Assembly (NCBI GenBank): GCA_938085105.1
Contig: CALKGK010000026.1
Coordinates: 1-41,268 of the forward strand
Reading direction: 5' to 3'
DNA from: an uncultured Flavobacteriales bacterium
GTDB taxonomy: Bacteria; Bacteroidota; Bacteroidia; Flavobacteriales_D; Sanyastnellaceae
Length of the DNA: 41,268 bases
Position numbers and translations under genes: made by a program. Positions 16,024 through 24,528 of the stretch are shown here, in pieces. Under the pieces are notes generated by a model that saw only the letters and a list, made by a program, of their open reading frames with translations, did not search any database and was not told the DNA's origin. Every line of letters starts with the position of its first letter. The stretch's first letter is position 1.

Positions 16024-17114
16024 GCTTTTCGAAGGTGCTTTGGAAGTGGGATGATGAAGACCAATTGACTCATGAGAATGGCAATTCCGAAAACCAATAC
16101 TAAGCTGATGTTCGGACTATGACGAGGCATGAAAAAGGTGAGGGCAATGATGAATGCAGTGTAGCCATACAAAGCCAAGGTGACTTGTTTGTGCGAGAAT
16201 CCAAAGGCCAGTAAGCGGTGATGGATGTGGTTTTTGTCGGCAGAAAATGGCGACCTTCCTTGCAAAGTGCGGAGGATGAATACGCGTAGGGTATCAATCA
16301 AAGGATAGGAGAGGATGGACATCGCTAAAACGGGTTTGGAAACCCCTTTGATGTTGGCCGGAAGTTGATCTACTGGGAATTCAATCATTTTGATGGCCAG
16401 CACGTAGAGCACCACACCGATGGTGAGGGACCCCGAATCGCCCATGAAGATTTTCGCTGGGTTGTAGTTGAAGACCAAAAAACCGACCAAAGATCCCCCC
16501 AAACTTGCCGCCAATAGGGCTAAAGGAAGATCTCCCGTGTTGTAAAACCAATAAGCGAAGGTGGCACAAGCAATAACGCCGATGCCTGAAGCCAGTCCGT
16601 CCACCCCGTCGATCAGGTTAACGGCATTCACAATCACGATGTACACAAAAATGGAGAAAATGATGCTCGCCCAATCCGGGATTTCATGAAAGTTGAAAAG
16701 CCCCCAAAAGTCCGTAATTCGTATGTCGGCCATCAAAACAAGGATGGTTCCCACTGAAATGTGCACCAAGAGTTTCTTGCTCGGACTAACACCAATGATG
16801 TCGTCTTTCAAGCCGAGAAAGAAGAGAATAAACATGGAAGCTACGAGGTACTTGAATTCCTGAAGTGCTCCAAGGGTGTCGTAATTCATGCCCAGTTGGT
16901 CTGCATAAGAAGAAGGGAACCAAAGGCTGTAACCCAAAATTGTTCCGGCAAAAATCAGAATTCCACCGATGGTTGGCACACTTCTTCTGTGGAGTTTCCG
17001 AGAGTCTCCAGGTTCATCCACAAGGTGCTTTAGCTTGGCCACTTTGATCAAAGAGGGCATGGCAATAAGCACAAGCAGTACAGCTGTTCCAAATCCAAAT
17101 ACGAGCTCTTTCAA
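16020..17114 (-). CDS. WecA/TagO-type undecaprenyl-phosphate sugar-1-phosphate transferase
   Basis: This 364-residue polytopic enzyme starts surface-polysaccharide synthesis by moving a sugar-1-phosphate, probably GlcNAc-1-P, onto undecaprenyl phosphate. Catalytic motifs of the MraY/WecA superfamily are all present: DEPGDSRKLHRRSVPTIGG (33-51), GLKDDIIG (101-108), NAVNLIDGVDGLASG (163-177), FMGDSGS (223-229) and the C-terminal KNHIHHRL of the WecA branch. MraY itself is unlikely because no murein genes surround it. The start is TTG, 17 bases after a TAnnTTTG box. Confidence 0.92.
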   Translation of the reverse strand: MKELVFGFGTAVLLVLIAMPSLIKVAKLKHLVDEPGDSRKLHRRSVPTIGGILIFAGTILGYSLWFPSSYADQLGMNYDTLGALQEFKYLVASMFILFFLGLKDDIIGVSPSKKLLVHISVGTILVLMADIRITDFWGLFNFHEIPDWASIIFSIFVYIVIVNAVNLIDGVDGLASGIGVIACATFAYWFYNTGDLPLALLAASLGGSLVGFLVFNYNPAKIFMGDSGSLTIGVVLYVLAIKMIEFPVDQLPANIKGVSKPVLAMSILSYPLIDTLRVFILRTLQGRSPFSADKNHIHHRLLAFGFSHKQVTLALYGYTAFIIALTFFMPRHSPNISLVLVFGIAILMSQLVFIIPLPKHLRKA

Positions 17115-17131
17115 AGGGTTAAGGTTTGAGG

Positions 17132-17139
17132 CAAAGTTA
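17132..17139 (-). promoter_or_regulatory. -7 promoter box for the WecA-type gene
   Basis: TAACTTTG on the minus strand abuts the stop codon of the upstream RemB-like gene and ends 17 bases before the TTG start. Confidence 0.5.
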
Positions 17140-18672
17140 TCAAAAATCGGCGTATTTGTTGACGATGGCCGTTCTCATTCCAAAGTAGAGATAGTTGCTT
17201 TGGTTTTGTCTTATCAAATCATTTCCGGAGCGGTATCGGTAGCCAATGAGCCATTGCCAGCGGAGCTTTGGGTTCATGGTGTAGCCCAACTGAACGTCGG
17301 CAATCCATCGCTCATGAGTAGCTGCTTGGGGAAGTACCATTTCTTCTCGGGCTGAAGAGATGTTGGTTCTTTGATAGTTGACTTGGTATCTCGACCACCA
17401 TCGGCGCCATTCATGGTGAAGGATGAGCACCACTTCCTCAAAATCATTGCCTAAAGGATGAGCCAATGGGTCATTGTTGTGGGCGTAGTTTTGAAGTCTG
17501 AGCTGATGCGAATAAGTCCCCTCGCTTGCTTTGTTGAATTCCACTTGGGCATGAAGTCCTTTGAGGAGGTTTCGAAAACGAAGTCCTGCTTGAAAGGCAA
17601 ATTCGTCCTCCTGAAGGTCGTCCACCATGACTTGCCCATAGGTTTGAACGTATTCATTCCATTTCAAATGGAGGTTCAAGCCGAGTAATACCTTGTGCTG
17701 ATCGTCGTCAAAGCCTAAAACGGCGGTGTTGAGCAATGGAAGAGGGACGAAGGCATTCCAAGGGAGGTTCTGACTGCCTTGAATGCTGTCAAAGCGCTGC
17801 CAAACCACGGCTTCATACAAACCGATTTCTACTTTTTTATTTGGCGCATAACTGAGATAGTGCACACCAAGTCCTTTTTTCTCCAACAAGGACTCAGGCA
17901 CTTCACCCAAGGGCAAACGATCCATTCCGTTCATCTCAAAGTGAATCTTCGAGAAGAGCCATTTTTTATCGAGGCTGTGGTAATCGGCCTTGAGATAAGC
18001 GGCGTTAAAGGCAAAGTCGCTCAATAACATGCTTCGGTATCCATTCCCAATGAACATTTTTCCATGACCAATGCTGAGGTCGAGACGATCGGAGATGTTC
18101 ACTGCAAATTTCCCAGTACTGGCGCTGTAATCGTAGCCTGCACCTTCAAATAACTTCCATCTTCCTTGTCCGGGAATAACGCCCAAACTGTCGGCATACG
18201 ACTTCAAGTAAAGCGGAAGGAAACTTTGGTTCTCAAAAAGAGCGGTTTGAAAGGAAACACGCTTTCCAATGCGTCCTGCCAATCGGAAACCTCGAGTATT
18301 GTTGTAGAGTTGGACGGTATCTTGATAAGCGGAGGTGTCGCTCAAATCAAAGCCCAATTCCAGGTCGAGAATGGGGTCGATGAAGAGTTCGAAATCGTCT
18401 TGCTGAACCACAATAAGGTGGTCTGCAAAGGTTTTGTACCCAGCGGTGGTGAAATAGCGCATGTCATTCGTCCTATAGGTCAACAAAGAGTCAATGCTCG
18501 TATGATGGCGCAAGTACGGTTTGAAGGCGGTGTGCCGAAAGGTATCCGTTTTGATGAAATCGGACTGCAGGGCTTCTGTAACTTGCCAATGCAGCGGAAG
18601 ATTGTCTTTGCGCAATTGCGACCAAAGATTCAAACTGCACAAGAGCATTACAAGAAGGGAGAGGGATTTCAC
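17140..18672 (-). CDS. RemB/Wzi-like outer membrane protein (copy 2)
   Basis: The GTG at 18672 overlaps the fcl stop (GTGA) and gives 510 residues starting with a good signal peptide ([18 protein letters not shown]). A longer reading to 18744 would overlap fcl by 76 bases and put a charged tail before the signal, so it is rejected. The protein is beta-rich and shares landmarks with copy 1: [18 protein letters not shown] versus [29 protein letters not shown] versus ESVVWQSEDSL, and [11 protein letters not shown] versus LAHPLETNFVE. It is probably an outer-membrane barrel for polysaccharide surface assembly or gliding. Confidence 0.78.
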   Translation of the reverse strand: MKSLSLLVMLLCSLNLWSQLRKDNLPLHWQVTEALQSDFIKTDTFRHTAFKPYLRHHTSIDSLLTYRTNDMRYFTTAGYKTFADHLIVVQQDDFELFIDPILDLELGFDLSDTSAYQDTVQLYNNTRGFRLAGRIGKRVSFQTALFENQSFLPLYLKSYADSLGVIPGQGRWKLFEGAGYDYSASTGKFAVNISDRLDLSIGHGKMFIGNGYRSMLLSDFAFNAAYLKADYHSLDKKWLFSKIHFEMNGMDRLPLGEVPESLLEKKGLGVHYLSYAPNKKVEIGLYEAVVWQRFDSIQGSQNLPWNAFVPLPLLNTAVLGFDDDQHKVLLGLNLHLKWNEYVQTYGQVMVDDLQEDEFAFQAGLRFRNLLKGLHAQVEFNKASEGTYSHQLRLQNYAHNNDPLAHPLGNDFEEVVLILHHEWRRWWSRYQVNYQRTNISSAREEMVLPQAATHERWIADVQLGYTMNPKLRWQWLIGYRYRSGNDLIRQNQSNYLYFGMRTAIVNKYADF

Positions 18673-19601
18673 GAGAGCTGAAGTTGAAGGAAGTCTTGAT
18701 ATACTTGTTCGATTCCTTGGCGAAGCTCGATGCGATGTTTCCAACCGAGCTTGTTGATTTTCGAAACGTCCATCAATTTTCGTGGTGTGCCGTCTGGTTT
18801 ATCGGTATTCCATACAATCTTACCTTCAAAACCTACGACTTCTTGAATCATCTCAGCAAGCGCTTTGATGCTCAGGTCGGTTCCGCTTCCAATGTTCACA
18901 AATTGCTTCTCGTCATATTCATTCATGAGAAAAACACAGGCTTCTGCGAGGTCGTTCACGTGCAAGAATTCACGCAAAGGTGAACCGCTTCCCCAACATT
19001 CTACCTCGGGTAAGTCATCGACTTTTGCTTGATGAAACTTCCGAAGAAGTGCAGGGAGGACATGACTGGTCTGTAGGTCGTAATTGTCGTTTGGTCCGTA
19101 CAAGTTCGTGGGCATAGCGCTAATGAAACGATCTCCATATTGGTCCCAATACGCTTCACACATTTTGATTCCCGCAATTTTAGCAATGGCATAAGGCTCA
19201 TTTGTCGGCTCCAAAGCTCCTGTAAGCAGGCTTTCCTCGCGAAGGGGTTGCTCGGCGAATTTAGGGTAGATGCAAGAACTCCCTAGGAAGAGAAGTTTTT
19301 TCACTTGTGCCTCATGCGCCGCGTGAATGACGTTGGCCTCGATCATGAGGTTGTTGTATAAAAACTCAGCACGATAGAGGTTGTTGGCCTGAATTCCTCC
19401 AACTTTTGCAGCGGCAAGAAAAACATATTCGGGCTTTTCTTCCTCAAAGAATTGTTGAACTGCTGCTTGGTTCATCAGGTTCAATTGTGATGAGGTACGG
19501 GTGATGATGTTGCGATGACCGGTTTGTTCCAATTGACGAACAATGGCAGATCCCACCATTCCACGGTGACCGGCAACAAAAATGCGACTGTCTTGATTCA
19601 C
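18669..19601 (-). CDS. fcl: GDP-L-fucose synthase
   Basis: A 310-residue short-chain dehydrogenase that converts GDP-4-keto-6-deoxymannose to GDP-L-fucose with NADPH. Seen are the nucleotide-binding GHRGMVGS (11-18), [12 protein letters not shown], the catalytic Ser in SSCIYP (108-113) and the YAIAK pair (137-141), followed by [10 protein letters not shown]. The partner gmd (GDP-mannose dehydratase) is not next to it. It supplies fucose for the surface glycans that neighbouring genes would assemble. The start is GTG, 18 bases downstream of a perfect TAnnTTTG box. Confidence 0.96.
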   Translation of the reverse strand: MNQDSRIFVAGHRGMVGSAIVRQLEQTGHRNIITRTSSQLNLMNQAAVQQFFEEEKPEYVFLAAAKVGGIQANNLYRAEFLYNNLMIEANVIHAAHEAQVKKLLFLGSSCIYPKFAEQPLREESLLTGALEPTNEPYAIAKIAGIKMCEAYWDQYGDRFISAMPTNLYGPNDNYDLQTSHVLPALLRKFHQAKVDDLPEVECWGSGSPLREFLHVNDLAEACVFLMNEYDEKQFVNIGSGTDLSIKALAEMIQEVVGFEGKIVWNTDKPDGTPRKLMDVSKINKLGWKHRIELRQGIEQVYQDFLQLQLS

Positions 19602-19619
19602 GAGATTTTAGCTTTGGGA

Positions 19620-19627
19620 CAAAGATA
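19620..19627 (-). promoter_or_regulatory. -7 promoter box for fcl
   Basis: TATCTTTG on the minus strand lies in the 44-base gap after the OppC-type gene and ends 18 bases before the GTG start. Confidence 0.6.
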
Positions 19628-19645
19628 GTTTTTTGAAAAGGACTC

Positions 19646-20767
19646 TTAAGTAGATTTCACGTCCAAGGCATCCCGCAATCCGTTTCCGAACAGCATAAAG
19701 GCGAGCACCAAAAGCATAATGAGGGCTCCGGGAAGAATGGCGAGGTAAGCGAGGTCTGTGGTGATGAGCGCGTAATGCTCTTTGATCATGTTGCCCCAAG
19801 ATGGGGTGGGGATTTGCGCTCCAATTCCGAGGAAAGAGAGTCCGGCTTCCACCAAAATTGCTGCAGCAAAGTTGGCTGCACTAATGACGATGATGGGAGC
19901 AATGGCGTTGGGTAGGATGTGCTTGAAAATGACGCGCGCATTGGAAAAACCAAGAGCTCTGGAGGCCTCAACATATTCCAACTTCCGCAATCCAATGAAC
20001 TGTCCGCGAACCACCCGCGCTACTTCCACCCACATGGTAAGACCAATGGCAATAAACACTTGCCAAAATCCTTTCCCAAAGGCGAGAGTGATTGCAATGA
20101 CCATGAGCAGGGTTGGTACCGACCACATGACGTTGATGAACCAAGTGATCAACTGATCTATTCGTCCGCCAAAATACCCCGCAAAGGCACCCAAGGTCAA
20201 GCCCAAAAGAAGTGAAATGAGGACAGCTACAAAGCCCACGGAAATGGAAATTCTGCTTCCCGCGATCAATCGACTCAGAAGGTCTCTACCATATTTATCG
20301 GTTCCTAAATAGTAGGTGCGTTGTTCCACTGAAAAGCCCAAAGTTTGAAGTGACTCCTCACTTGGAGCAGGAGAGTTTGCTAATCCAGGAGCGGGAAACT
20401 GAAGGGTATCTGCTGCAAAGTCTTCCGAGAAAAGGACCGCATAGAGCACTCCGTTTTTAATAAAATAATCATCGACGGGATAGGCCGATTGTTCGAGATT
20501 CCTCCCGCCCTTGAACCACGTTTCAACGGCGTTTTGCGCTTCAAAGTCCTTGTGTTCGAGCAAAAGGGTTTGAACTTGAAACCCGGGGTGCTTCTTTGAT
20601 ATCAAGAGTTCCTGAGCATTGGCATCAATACTAGGGTCGGGCTGCAAGAAAGGGGCGAAAAAAGCAATAAAAACGAAAGAAAGAATATAAATCGCACCAG
20701 CAAGCGCTGTTTTATTTTTCAGAAAGGTTCTGAAAGCGAGAGCCCGTGGATGTGGTGCTGGTTTCAT
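19646..20767 (-). CDS. Orphan OppC/DppC-type ABC transporter permease
   Basis: A 373-residue inner-membrane permease of the peptide/nickel transporter family. The N-terminal RTFLKNKTALAGAIYILSFV is the usual OppC entry segment; the later GTDKYGRDLLSRLIAGSRIS and EASRALGFSNARVIFKHILP (EAA loop contacting the ATPase) are diagnostic. About 120 polar residues lie between the first span and the GTDKYGRD motif (about 45-165), much longer than in ordinary OppC and probably periplasmic. No OppB, ATPase or binding-protein gene is next to it, so its partners must be elsewhere. The N-terminus may have a weak promoter of its own (TACTTTTC at 20772-20779). Confidence 0.9.
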   Translation of the reverse strand: MKPAPHPRALAFRTFLKNKTALAGAIYILSFVFIAFFAPFLQPDPSIDANAQELLISKKHPGFQVQTLLLEHKDFEAQNAVETWFKGGRNLEQSAYPVDDYFIKNGVLYAVLFSEDFAADTLQFPAPGLANSPAPSEESLQTLGFSVEQRTYYLGTDKYGRDLLSRLIAGSRISISVGFVAVLISLLLGLTLGAFAGYFGGRIDQLITWFINVMWSVPTLLMVIAITLAFGKGFWQVFIAIGLTMWVEVARVVRGQFIGLRKLEYVEASRALGFSNARVIFKHILPNAIAPIIVISAANFAAAILVEAGLSFLGIGAQIPTPSWGNMIKEHYALITTDLAYLAILPGALIMLLVLAFMLFGNGLRDALDVKST

Positions 20768-20783
20768 GTCCGAAAAGTAGCAA

Positions 20784-21893
20784 TTACTTTGAAACTCTGC
20801 CTTTCCATCTCACCGGAAGAAAGAGAGCTGCAAATGCGGTGTAAACAAGATAGAAGGGGTAGAAAAGAATGCTCAAAAAAAGGTGCTTTCGTAGATCTAT
20901 TCGATACCATTGTGAAACAGTGCTTAAGAAAAGATGGGTGCTAAGGACATACAGTCCCCAAGTGACAAACGTCAGCATTTTGAAGCGAGTAGAGGCAAGG
21001 GGAGCATTCAAGAACATCGCCACTAAAGAGAATTGGGATAGGAAAACCAGCCAAGAAAGCATTTGAAGGCTGCGATCAGAATAGGACTTGGCTTTGGACC
21101 CCCAACGAATTCGCTGCTGGAGAAAGGACTTCCAAGTCGGACAAACTTCGGTATCCACGGCAAGGTCGTGATCATGAACCCACCGAATACTTCCGTTTCT
21201 CTTTTTCATGCTTTGAAGCAGAAAAACATCGTCGCCCGAGGCCAATTCGGGGTGAAGTTCTGATTGTGCTTCCAGCCAAGCCGAACGGAGGAACAATAAG
21301 TTGGCCCCATTGCAGAGAATGGGGTTTTCCTTCGAAGCAAAAGCCGCTGTGGTGCCCATCAAAGAGAGAAAGTCGAGTTGCTGAAATGCCGAGCGGAAGC
21401 TGTCGTCTCCGACCGGGCGCACGGGCAGAATAAAGAGATCCGTTTTGTTTCCGTATTCCTCAAGCAGGGATGATAGCGCAAAGAAGTAGTTTTTCTGAAG
21501 ATGAACATCGGCATCCAAAGTGAGGATGTATTCTGTTGCCAAGTGCTCCATTCCTGTGGCAAGTGCTGCTTTTTTTCCTTGACCGGCGTTGAGGAGTGTC
21601 GTTTGCTTCAGCGTGGAGGTTTGAAGCATTTTCGAGCTGAAGTCTGAACTGTGATCGTCCACAAAAACAAATTCCACATTGAGCGGACCATGTTTTATAG
21701 CCTCTTGGAGGTGTTCGAGGAAAGTGGGGAGCGATTCTTCTTCATTGCGGAAGGGAATCACCACGCCCAATTTCATTGGAGTTTTTGGCGCTTCAGAGCT
21801 TGGAAGCGGGGGATCAATCCGATCAAATGCATTTCTCATCCAAACAACAAGTGCGATGTACACCAGGGGCAATATGGCCATCAAGTAGATCAC
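20784..21893 (-). CDS. Membrane-anchored family 2 glycosyltransferase
   Basis: The GTG at 21893 overlaps the stop of the upstream gene (GTGA) and gives 369 residues. After one N-terminal span comes a GT-A domain with VVIPFRNEEESLPTF, VDDHSSD (about 78-84), the DAD motif (about 127-129), SGDDVFLL and QQRIRW (259-264), the QxxRW signature of processive, membrane-embedded glycosyltransferases. Three C-terminal spans follow. It probably extends or transfers a sugar onto a lipid carrier. The immediate neighbour is a flippase-like membrane protein, a pairing that suggests joint action in lipid-linked sugar handling. Confidence 0.85.
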   Translation of the reverse strand: MIYLMAILPLVYIALVVWMRNAFDRIDPPLPSSEAPKTPMKLGVVIPFRNEEESLPTFLEHLQEAIKHGPLNVEFVFVDDHSSDFSSKMLQTSTLKQTTLLNAGQGKKAALATGMEHLATEYILTLDADVHLQKNYFFALSSLLEEYGNKTDLFILPVRPVGDDSFRSAFQQLDFLSLMGTTAAFASKENPILCNGANLLFLRSAWLEAQSELHPELASGDDVFLLQSMKKRNGSIRWVHDHDLAVDTEVCPTWKSFLQQRIRWGSKAKSYSDRSLQMLSWLVFLSQFSLVAMFLNAPLASTRFKMLTFVTWGLYVLSTHLFLSTVSQWYRIDLRKHLFLSILFYPFYLVYTAFAALFLPVRWKGRVSK

Positions 21894-22837
21894 GATAAGC
21901 GTGGCTTTTGGAGTAGGGTGAAGTGACCGTAGATGGCGGGAAGCATCAGGTTGATGACCCACAGAAGGAATGCAGACGAAAAGATTTCCAAGTCGCTCAA
22001 GCCCATGTTTTCTAAAAGCACCAAGGAAAGGGATTCTCTCAATCCAAGTTCAGCCAGAGCTAGCGTGGGAATGAGTGTGCTGAACAAGTAAATGAGGTTG
22101 ATTCTCGCAAAAGCATCGAAGATGGAAAGTTCATGGAAACCCATTAACAAAAGAATGAATTGAGAACTGAAGACCAAATAACGCAGCAAGCTTAGCAAGA
22201 GTACTGTTGTCTTTTGGGACAAAGAATACCCTTGAATCGCAGCCGTGTGTTTGTGCAAAAATCGGAGGAATCGAGTGCGTTGAATGATGGGCAAGAAATA
22301 GGAACTGAAATAGCAGAAAACCACAAAAATGCTGAAGCCGAGGAGCAGTGCCAAGATCCATTTCTGCTCCGCGAGCCACCAAGTTGGTTCGTGCTGTCCA
22401 AATGTCTTGATGAGCCCAAAGCCCAAACAGCCAAAAAGAAGGGTGCTGATGAATTGGGCACTGCTGCTCATTGCGAAAGCGTAACCTGCAGCGGGAATCT
22501 TGTTTTTTGGAGTGAAGTGAAAACGACCCAATCCGTCGCCGATTCGGTTGGGGGTGAACATGCTGTATGCACTTCCAGCGGTGATGGCCTTTGTGGCAGT
22601 ATTCATGGATAGGTTCTGGAAAGGTCGGCAGAGCAATTGCCATTTTTTTGCTTCGATGGCGAGGTTAATCGGGAGGAGAACAAGGGCTGCGAGAAAGTAA
22701 AGCGTTTTCGCGTGGTTAAAAAGTGCTTGAAAAGCTGCCGGACCCTCATTCTGTAATCGCCAAATGATGAAAGCGATGCTTAGCGCAAACACGAGCCATT
22801 GGATGAGTTGAATAAGGAAACCTTGTTGCGCTTTCAA
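21890..22837 (-). CDS. LPG-synthase-like transmembrane (UPF0104) protein
   Basis: With a TTG start at 22837 the product is 315 residues, almost wholly hydrophobic with about eight spans. It matches the flippase-type domain of lysylphosphatidylglycerol synthase: [31 protein letters not shown] (about 84-103) and [18 protein letters not shown]. It has no soluble acyltransferase domain, so lipid lysylation is not expected; moving or anchoring a glycolipid is more plausible given the overlapping GT2 gene. Reading stays open far upstream (to 23266), but that part is antisense to ruvC and is rejected. A TAnnTTTG box at 22861-22868 supports the short form. Confidence 0.8.
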   Translation of the reverse strand: MKAQQGFLIQLIQWLVFALSIAFIIWRLQNEGPAAFQALFNHAKTLYFLAALVLLPINLAIEAKKWQLLCRPFQNLSMNTATKAITAGSAYSMFTPNRIGDGLGRFHFTPKNKIPAAGYAFAMSSSAQFISTLLFGCLGFGLIKTFGQHEPTWWLAEQKWILALLLGFSIFVVFCYFSSYFLPIIQRTRFLRFLHKHTAAIQGYSLSQKTTVLLLSLLRYLVFSSQFILLLMGFHELSIFDAFARINLIYLFSTLIPTLALAELGLRESLSLVLLENMGLSDLEIFSSAFLLWVINLMLPAIYGHFTLLQKPRLS

Positions 22838-22842
22838 TTGCC

Positions 22843-22850
22843 TACTTTTG
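22843..22850 (+). promoter_or_regulatory. -7 promoter box for ruvC
   Basis: TACTTTTG on the plus strand, 23 bases before the proposed ruvC TTG start. TTG triplets at 22823-22828 could serve as a -33 element with slightly short spacing. The box lies just upstream of the opposite-strand start at 22837. Confidence 0.55.
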
Positions 22851-22860
22851 TTGGGAACAG

Positions 22861-22868
22861 CAAATGTA
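22861..22868 (-). promoter_or_regulatory. -7 promoter box for the UPF0104-GT2 genes
   Basis: TACATTTG on the minus strand, 23 bases before the TTG at 22837. It faces the ruvC promoter with only 10 bases between the two boxes; no -33 element is visible. Confidence 0.5.
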
Positions 22869-22873
22869 TTGGA

Positions 22874-23431
22874 TTGGCACGTGAAAAGATAATCTTTGGA
22901 ATTGACCCAGGAACCACCGTTCTGGGGTATGGAATGATTCGGGTGGTGGGAAAAACGCCGGAGTTGCTCACGATGGGGGTAATTCACCTCAGTAAATTGC
23001 CCGACCACGGTGTTAAATTGCAACGCATTTACGAGCGCTGCGTTCAACTCATCGAAGAGTTTCACCCCGATGAAATGGCCATTGAAGCACCGTTTTTTGG
23101 AAAGAACGTACAGTCCATGCTTAAACTTGGAAGAGCGCAGGGTGTGGCCATTGCAGCAAGCATCTCCCGCGAAGTACCTTATTGCGAATACGCCCCAAGA
23201 AAGATCAAGCAAAGCATCACGGGAAGTGGAAATGCAAGTAAGGAACAAGTAGCCAGTATGCTTCAAAGCATTCTTAAAATCCCAGCCAAAGACATGCCCA
23301 AAGAATTGGATGCAACCGATGGCCTAGCAGCAGCATTGTGCCATCATTTTCAAAGCAGTTCACCTTTGGCGAGCACCGGAAAAGGGGGGTGGGCTGCCTT
23401 CATCAAAAACAATCCAGGAAGAGTGAAGTAA
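22874..23431 (+). CDS. ruvC: Holliday junction endonuclease RuvC
   Basis: RuvC resolves Holliday junctions in homologous recombination, working with RuvAB. The TTG start at 22874 gives 185 residues, beginning with Met then [19 protein letters not shown], the usual family length and start. Catalytic acidic residues are seen at Asp 11 (GIDPG), Glu 71 ([10 protein letters not shown]) and Asp 146/149 ([13 protein letters not shown]). An in-frame ATG at 22799 would add 25 residues but puts the promoter box inside the gene and is not supported. The stop faces the ddl stop 8 bases away. Confidence 0.95.
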   Translation: MAREKIIFGIDPGTTVLGYGMIRVVGKTPELLTMGVIHLSKLPDHGVKLQRIYERCVQLIEEFHPDEMAIEAPFFGKNVQSMLKLGRAQGVAIAASISREVPYCEYAPRKIKQSITGSGNASKEQVASMLQSILKIPAKDMPKELDATDGLAAALCHHFQSSSPLASTGKGGWAAFIKNNPGRVK

Positions 23432-23439
23432 GCGACTTT

Positions 23440-24408
23440 CTAGGCGAGAGCCTGCTCAATGCAATGAGAAATGGATTCTTGTAAGGACCATCCCATGGCT
23501 TTGATCTGTTGAGGAAGAATACTGGCCGAAGAAAAACCGGGTACGGTATTGATTTCCACCACATGTGGTACCTCAGCCACAATAATGTAATCAATACGAA
23601 CCATCCCTTGACAATTGAGTAGTCGATACAATTTCACACTATCTGCTTGAATCTTTTCTGTCAAAACCTCCCCAATTGGAGCAGGAGTAATCTCTTGGGC
23701 TTTCCCTTGGTACTTTGCTTCGAAGTCGAAAAACTCGTTTTCAGAAATGATTTCGGTAGGAATCGCCGCCGTGATGCCGTCGGCTGTTGGTAGGATCCCG
23801 CAAGAAACCTCTCGTCCATCCATAAAGGCTTCCACCATTACCGTATCGTTCACTTCCAATGCCTTTTGAATGGCTGCTGAAAGTTCTTCTTTCTTCTTCA
23901 CCTTTGAAATTCCCAAACTGGAGCCAGCTTCATTGGGTTTGACGAAACAGGGCAAACCAATTTCGGAAAGAATCCCATCTTCATCGATGTTTTCTCCTTC
24001 CTGAAGCATGAGGGATTTTGCCACGGTCATTCCCAATTTACTCAGTTGAGCGTTGGTGGCAAATTTGTTGAAGGTGAGCGCCATATTCAATACGTCTCCC
24101 GTTGTCACAGGCAGGTTCAGCATTTTGAAGTAACCCTGCATGAGCCCGTCTTCCCCGGGTGTACCGTGAATCATCATGTAGATCACATCAAAATGCAAGG
24201 GCTGTCCGTTCAGTGCAATGCTAAAATCGTTCTTATCCACCGGAACCCAAGTGTCATCGATTTTTGCACGCCATTCATTCACCAACACCTCAACCAAAAT
24301 AGCACGGTACTTTTTTTGGTCGATATGATCCATCACGGTTTGTGCGCTCTGACGAGAGATGACGGCCTCTCCAGAATACCCACCACATACTACTGCTACT
24401 TGCTTCAT
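23440..24408 (-). CDS. ddl: D-alanine--D-alanine ligase
   Basis: A 322-residue ATP-grasp ligase that makes the D-Ala-D-Ala end of the peptidoglycan stem peptide. Seen are the N-terminal VCGGYSGE (8-15, equivalent to the GGxSxE loop), IHGTPGEDG, the ATP-binding VKPNEAGSSLGISKV, RIDYI and EINTVPGFSS (metal-binding Glu and Asn; the usual form is EINTxPG). It is a single gene, divergent from the C1 peptidase gene and convergent with ruvC. Confidence 0.96.
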   Translation of the reverse strand: MKQVAVVCGGYSGEAVISRQSAQTVMDHIDQKKYRAILVEVLVNEWRAKIDDTWVPVDKNDFSIALNGQPLHFDVIYMMIHGTPGEDGLMQGYFKMLNLPVTTGDVLNMALTFNKFATNAQLSKLGMTVAKSLMLQEGENIDEDGILSEIGLPCFVKPNEAGSSLGISKVKKKEELSAAIQKALEVNDTVMVEAFMDGREVSCGILPTADGITAAIPTEIISENEFFDFEAKYQGKAQEITPAPIGEVLTEKIQADSVKLYRLLNCQGMVRIDYIIVAEVPHVVEINTVPGFSSASILPQQIKAMGWSLQESISHCIEQALA

Positions 24409-24528
24409 ATCTTGCGAATTTTGTGGTTTTTAGCTTCGAGTTTTCTTCAAGCGGCACACTTCTTTTAACCGCTAAATGTTGAAACAGTCGAGGGCAAAAA
24501 CTATCTTGCCAAGAAATGAACTTTTAAG

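Noticed and set aside
18673-18744. Earlier ATG start for the second RemB-like gene
   Set aside because: It overlaps fcl by 76 bases and adds an Arg/Ser-rich tail before a good signal peptide; the GTGA overlap start fits better.
22799-22873. Upstream ATG start for ruvC
   Set aside because: It would add 25 residues unlike any RuvC, and it places the TAnnTTTG box within the gene.
22838-23266. Long N-terminal extension of the UPF0104 protein
   Set aside because: The extra 143 residues are antisense to ruvC, rich in His, Cys and Arg with no membrane pattern, and the promoter box at 22861-22868 lies inside them.
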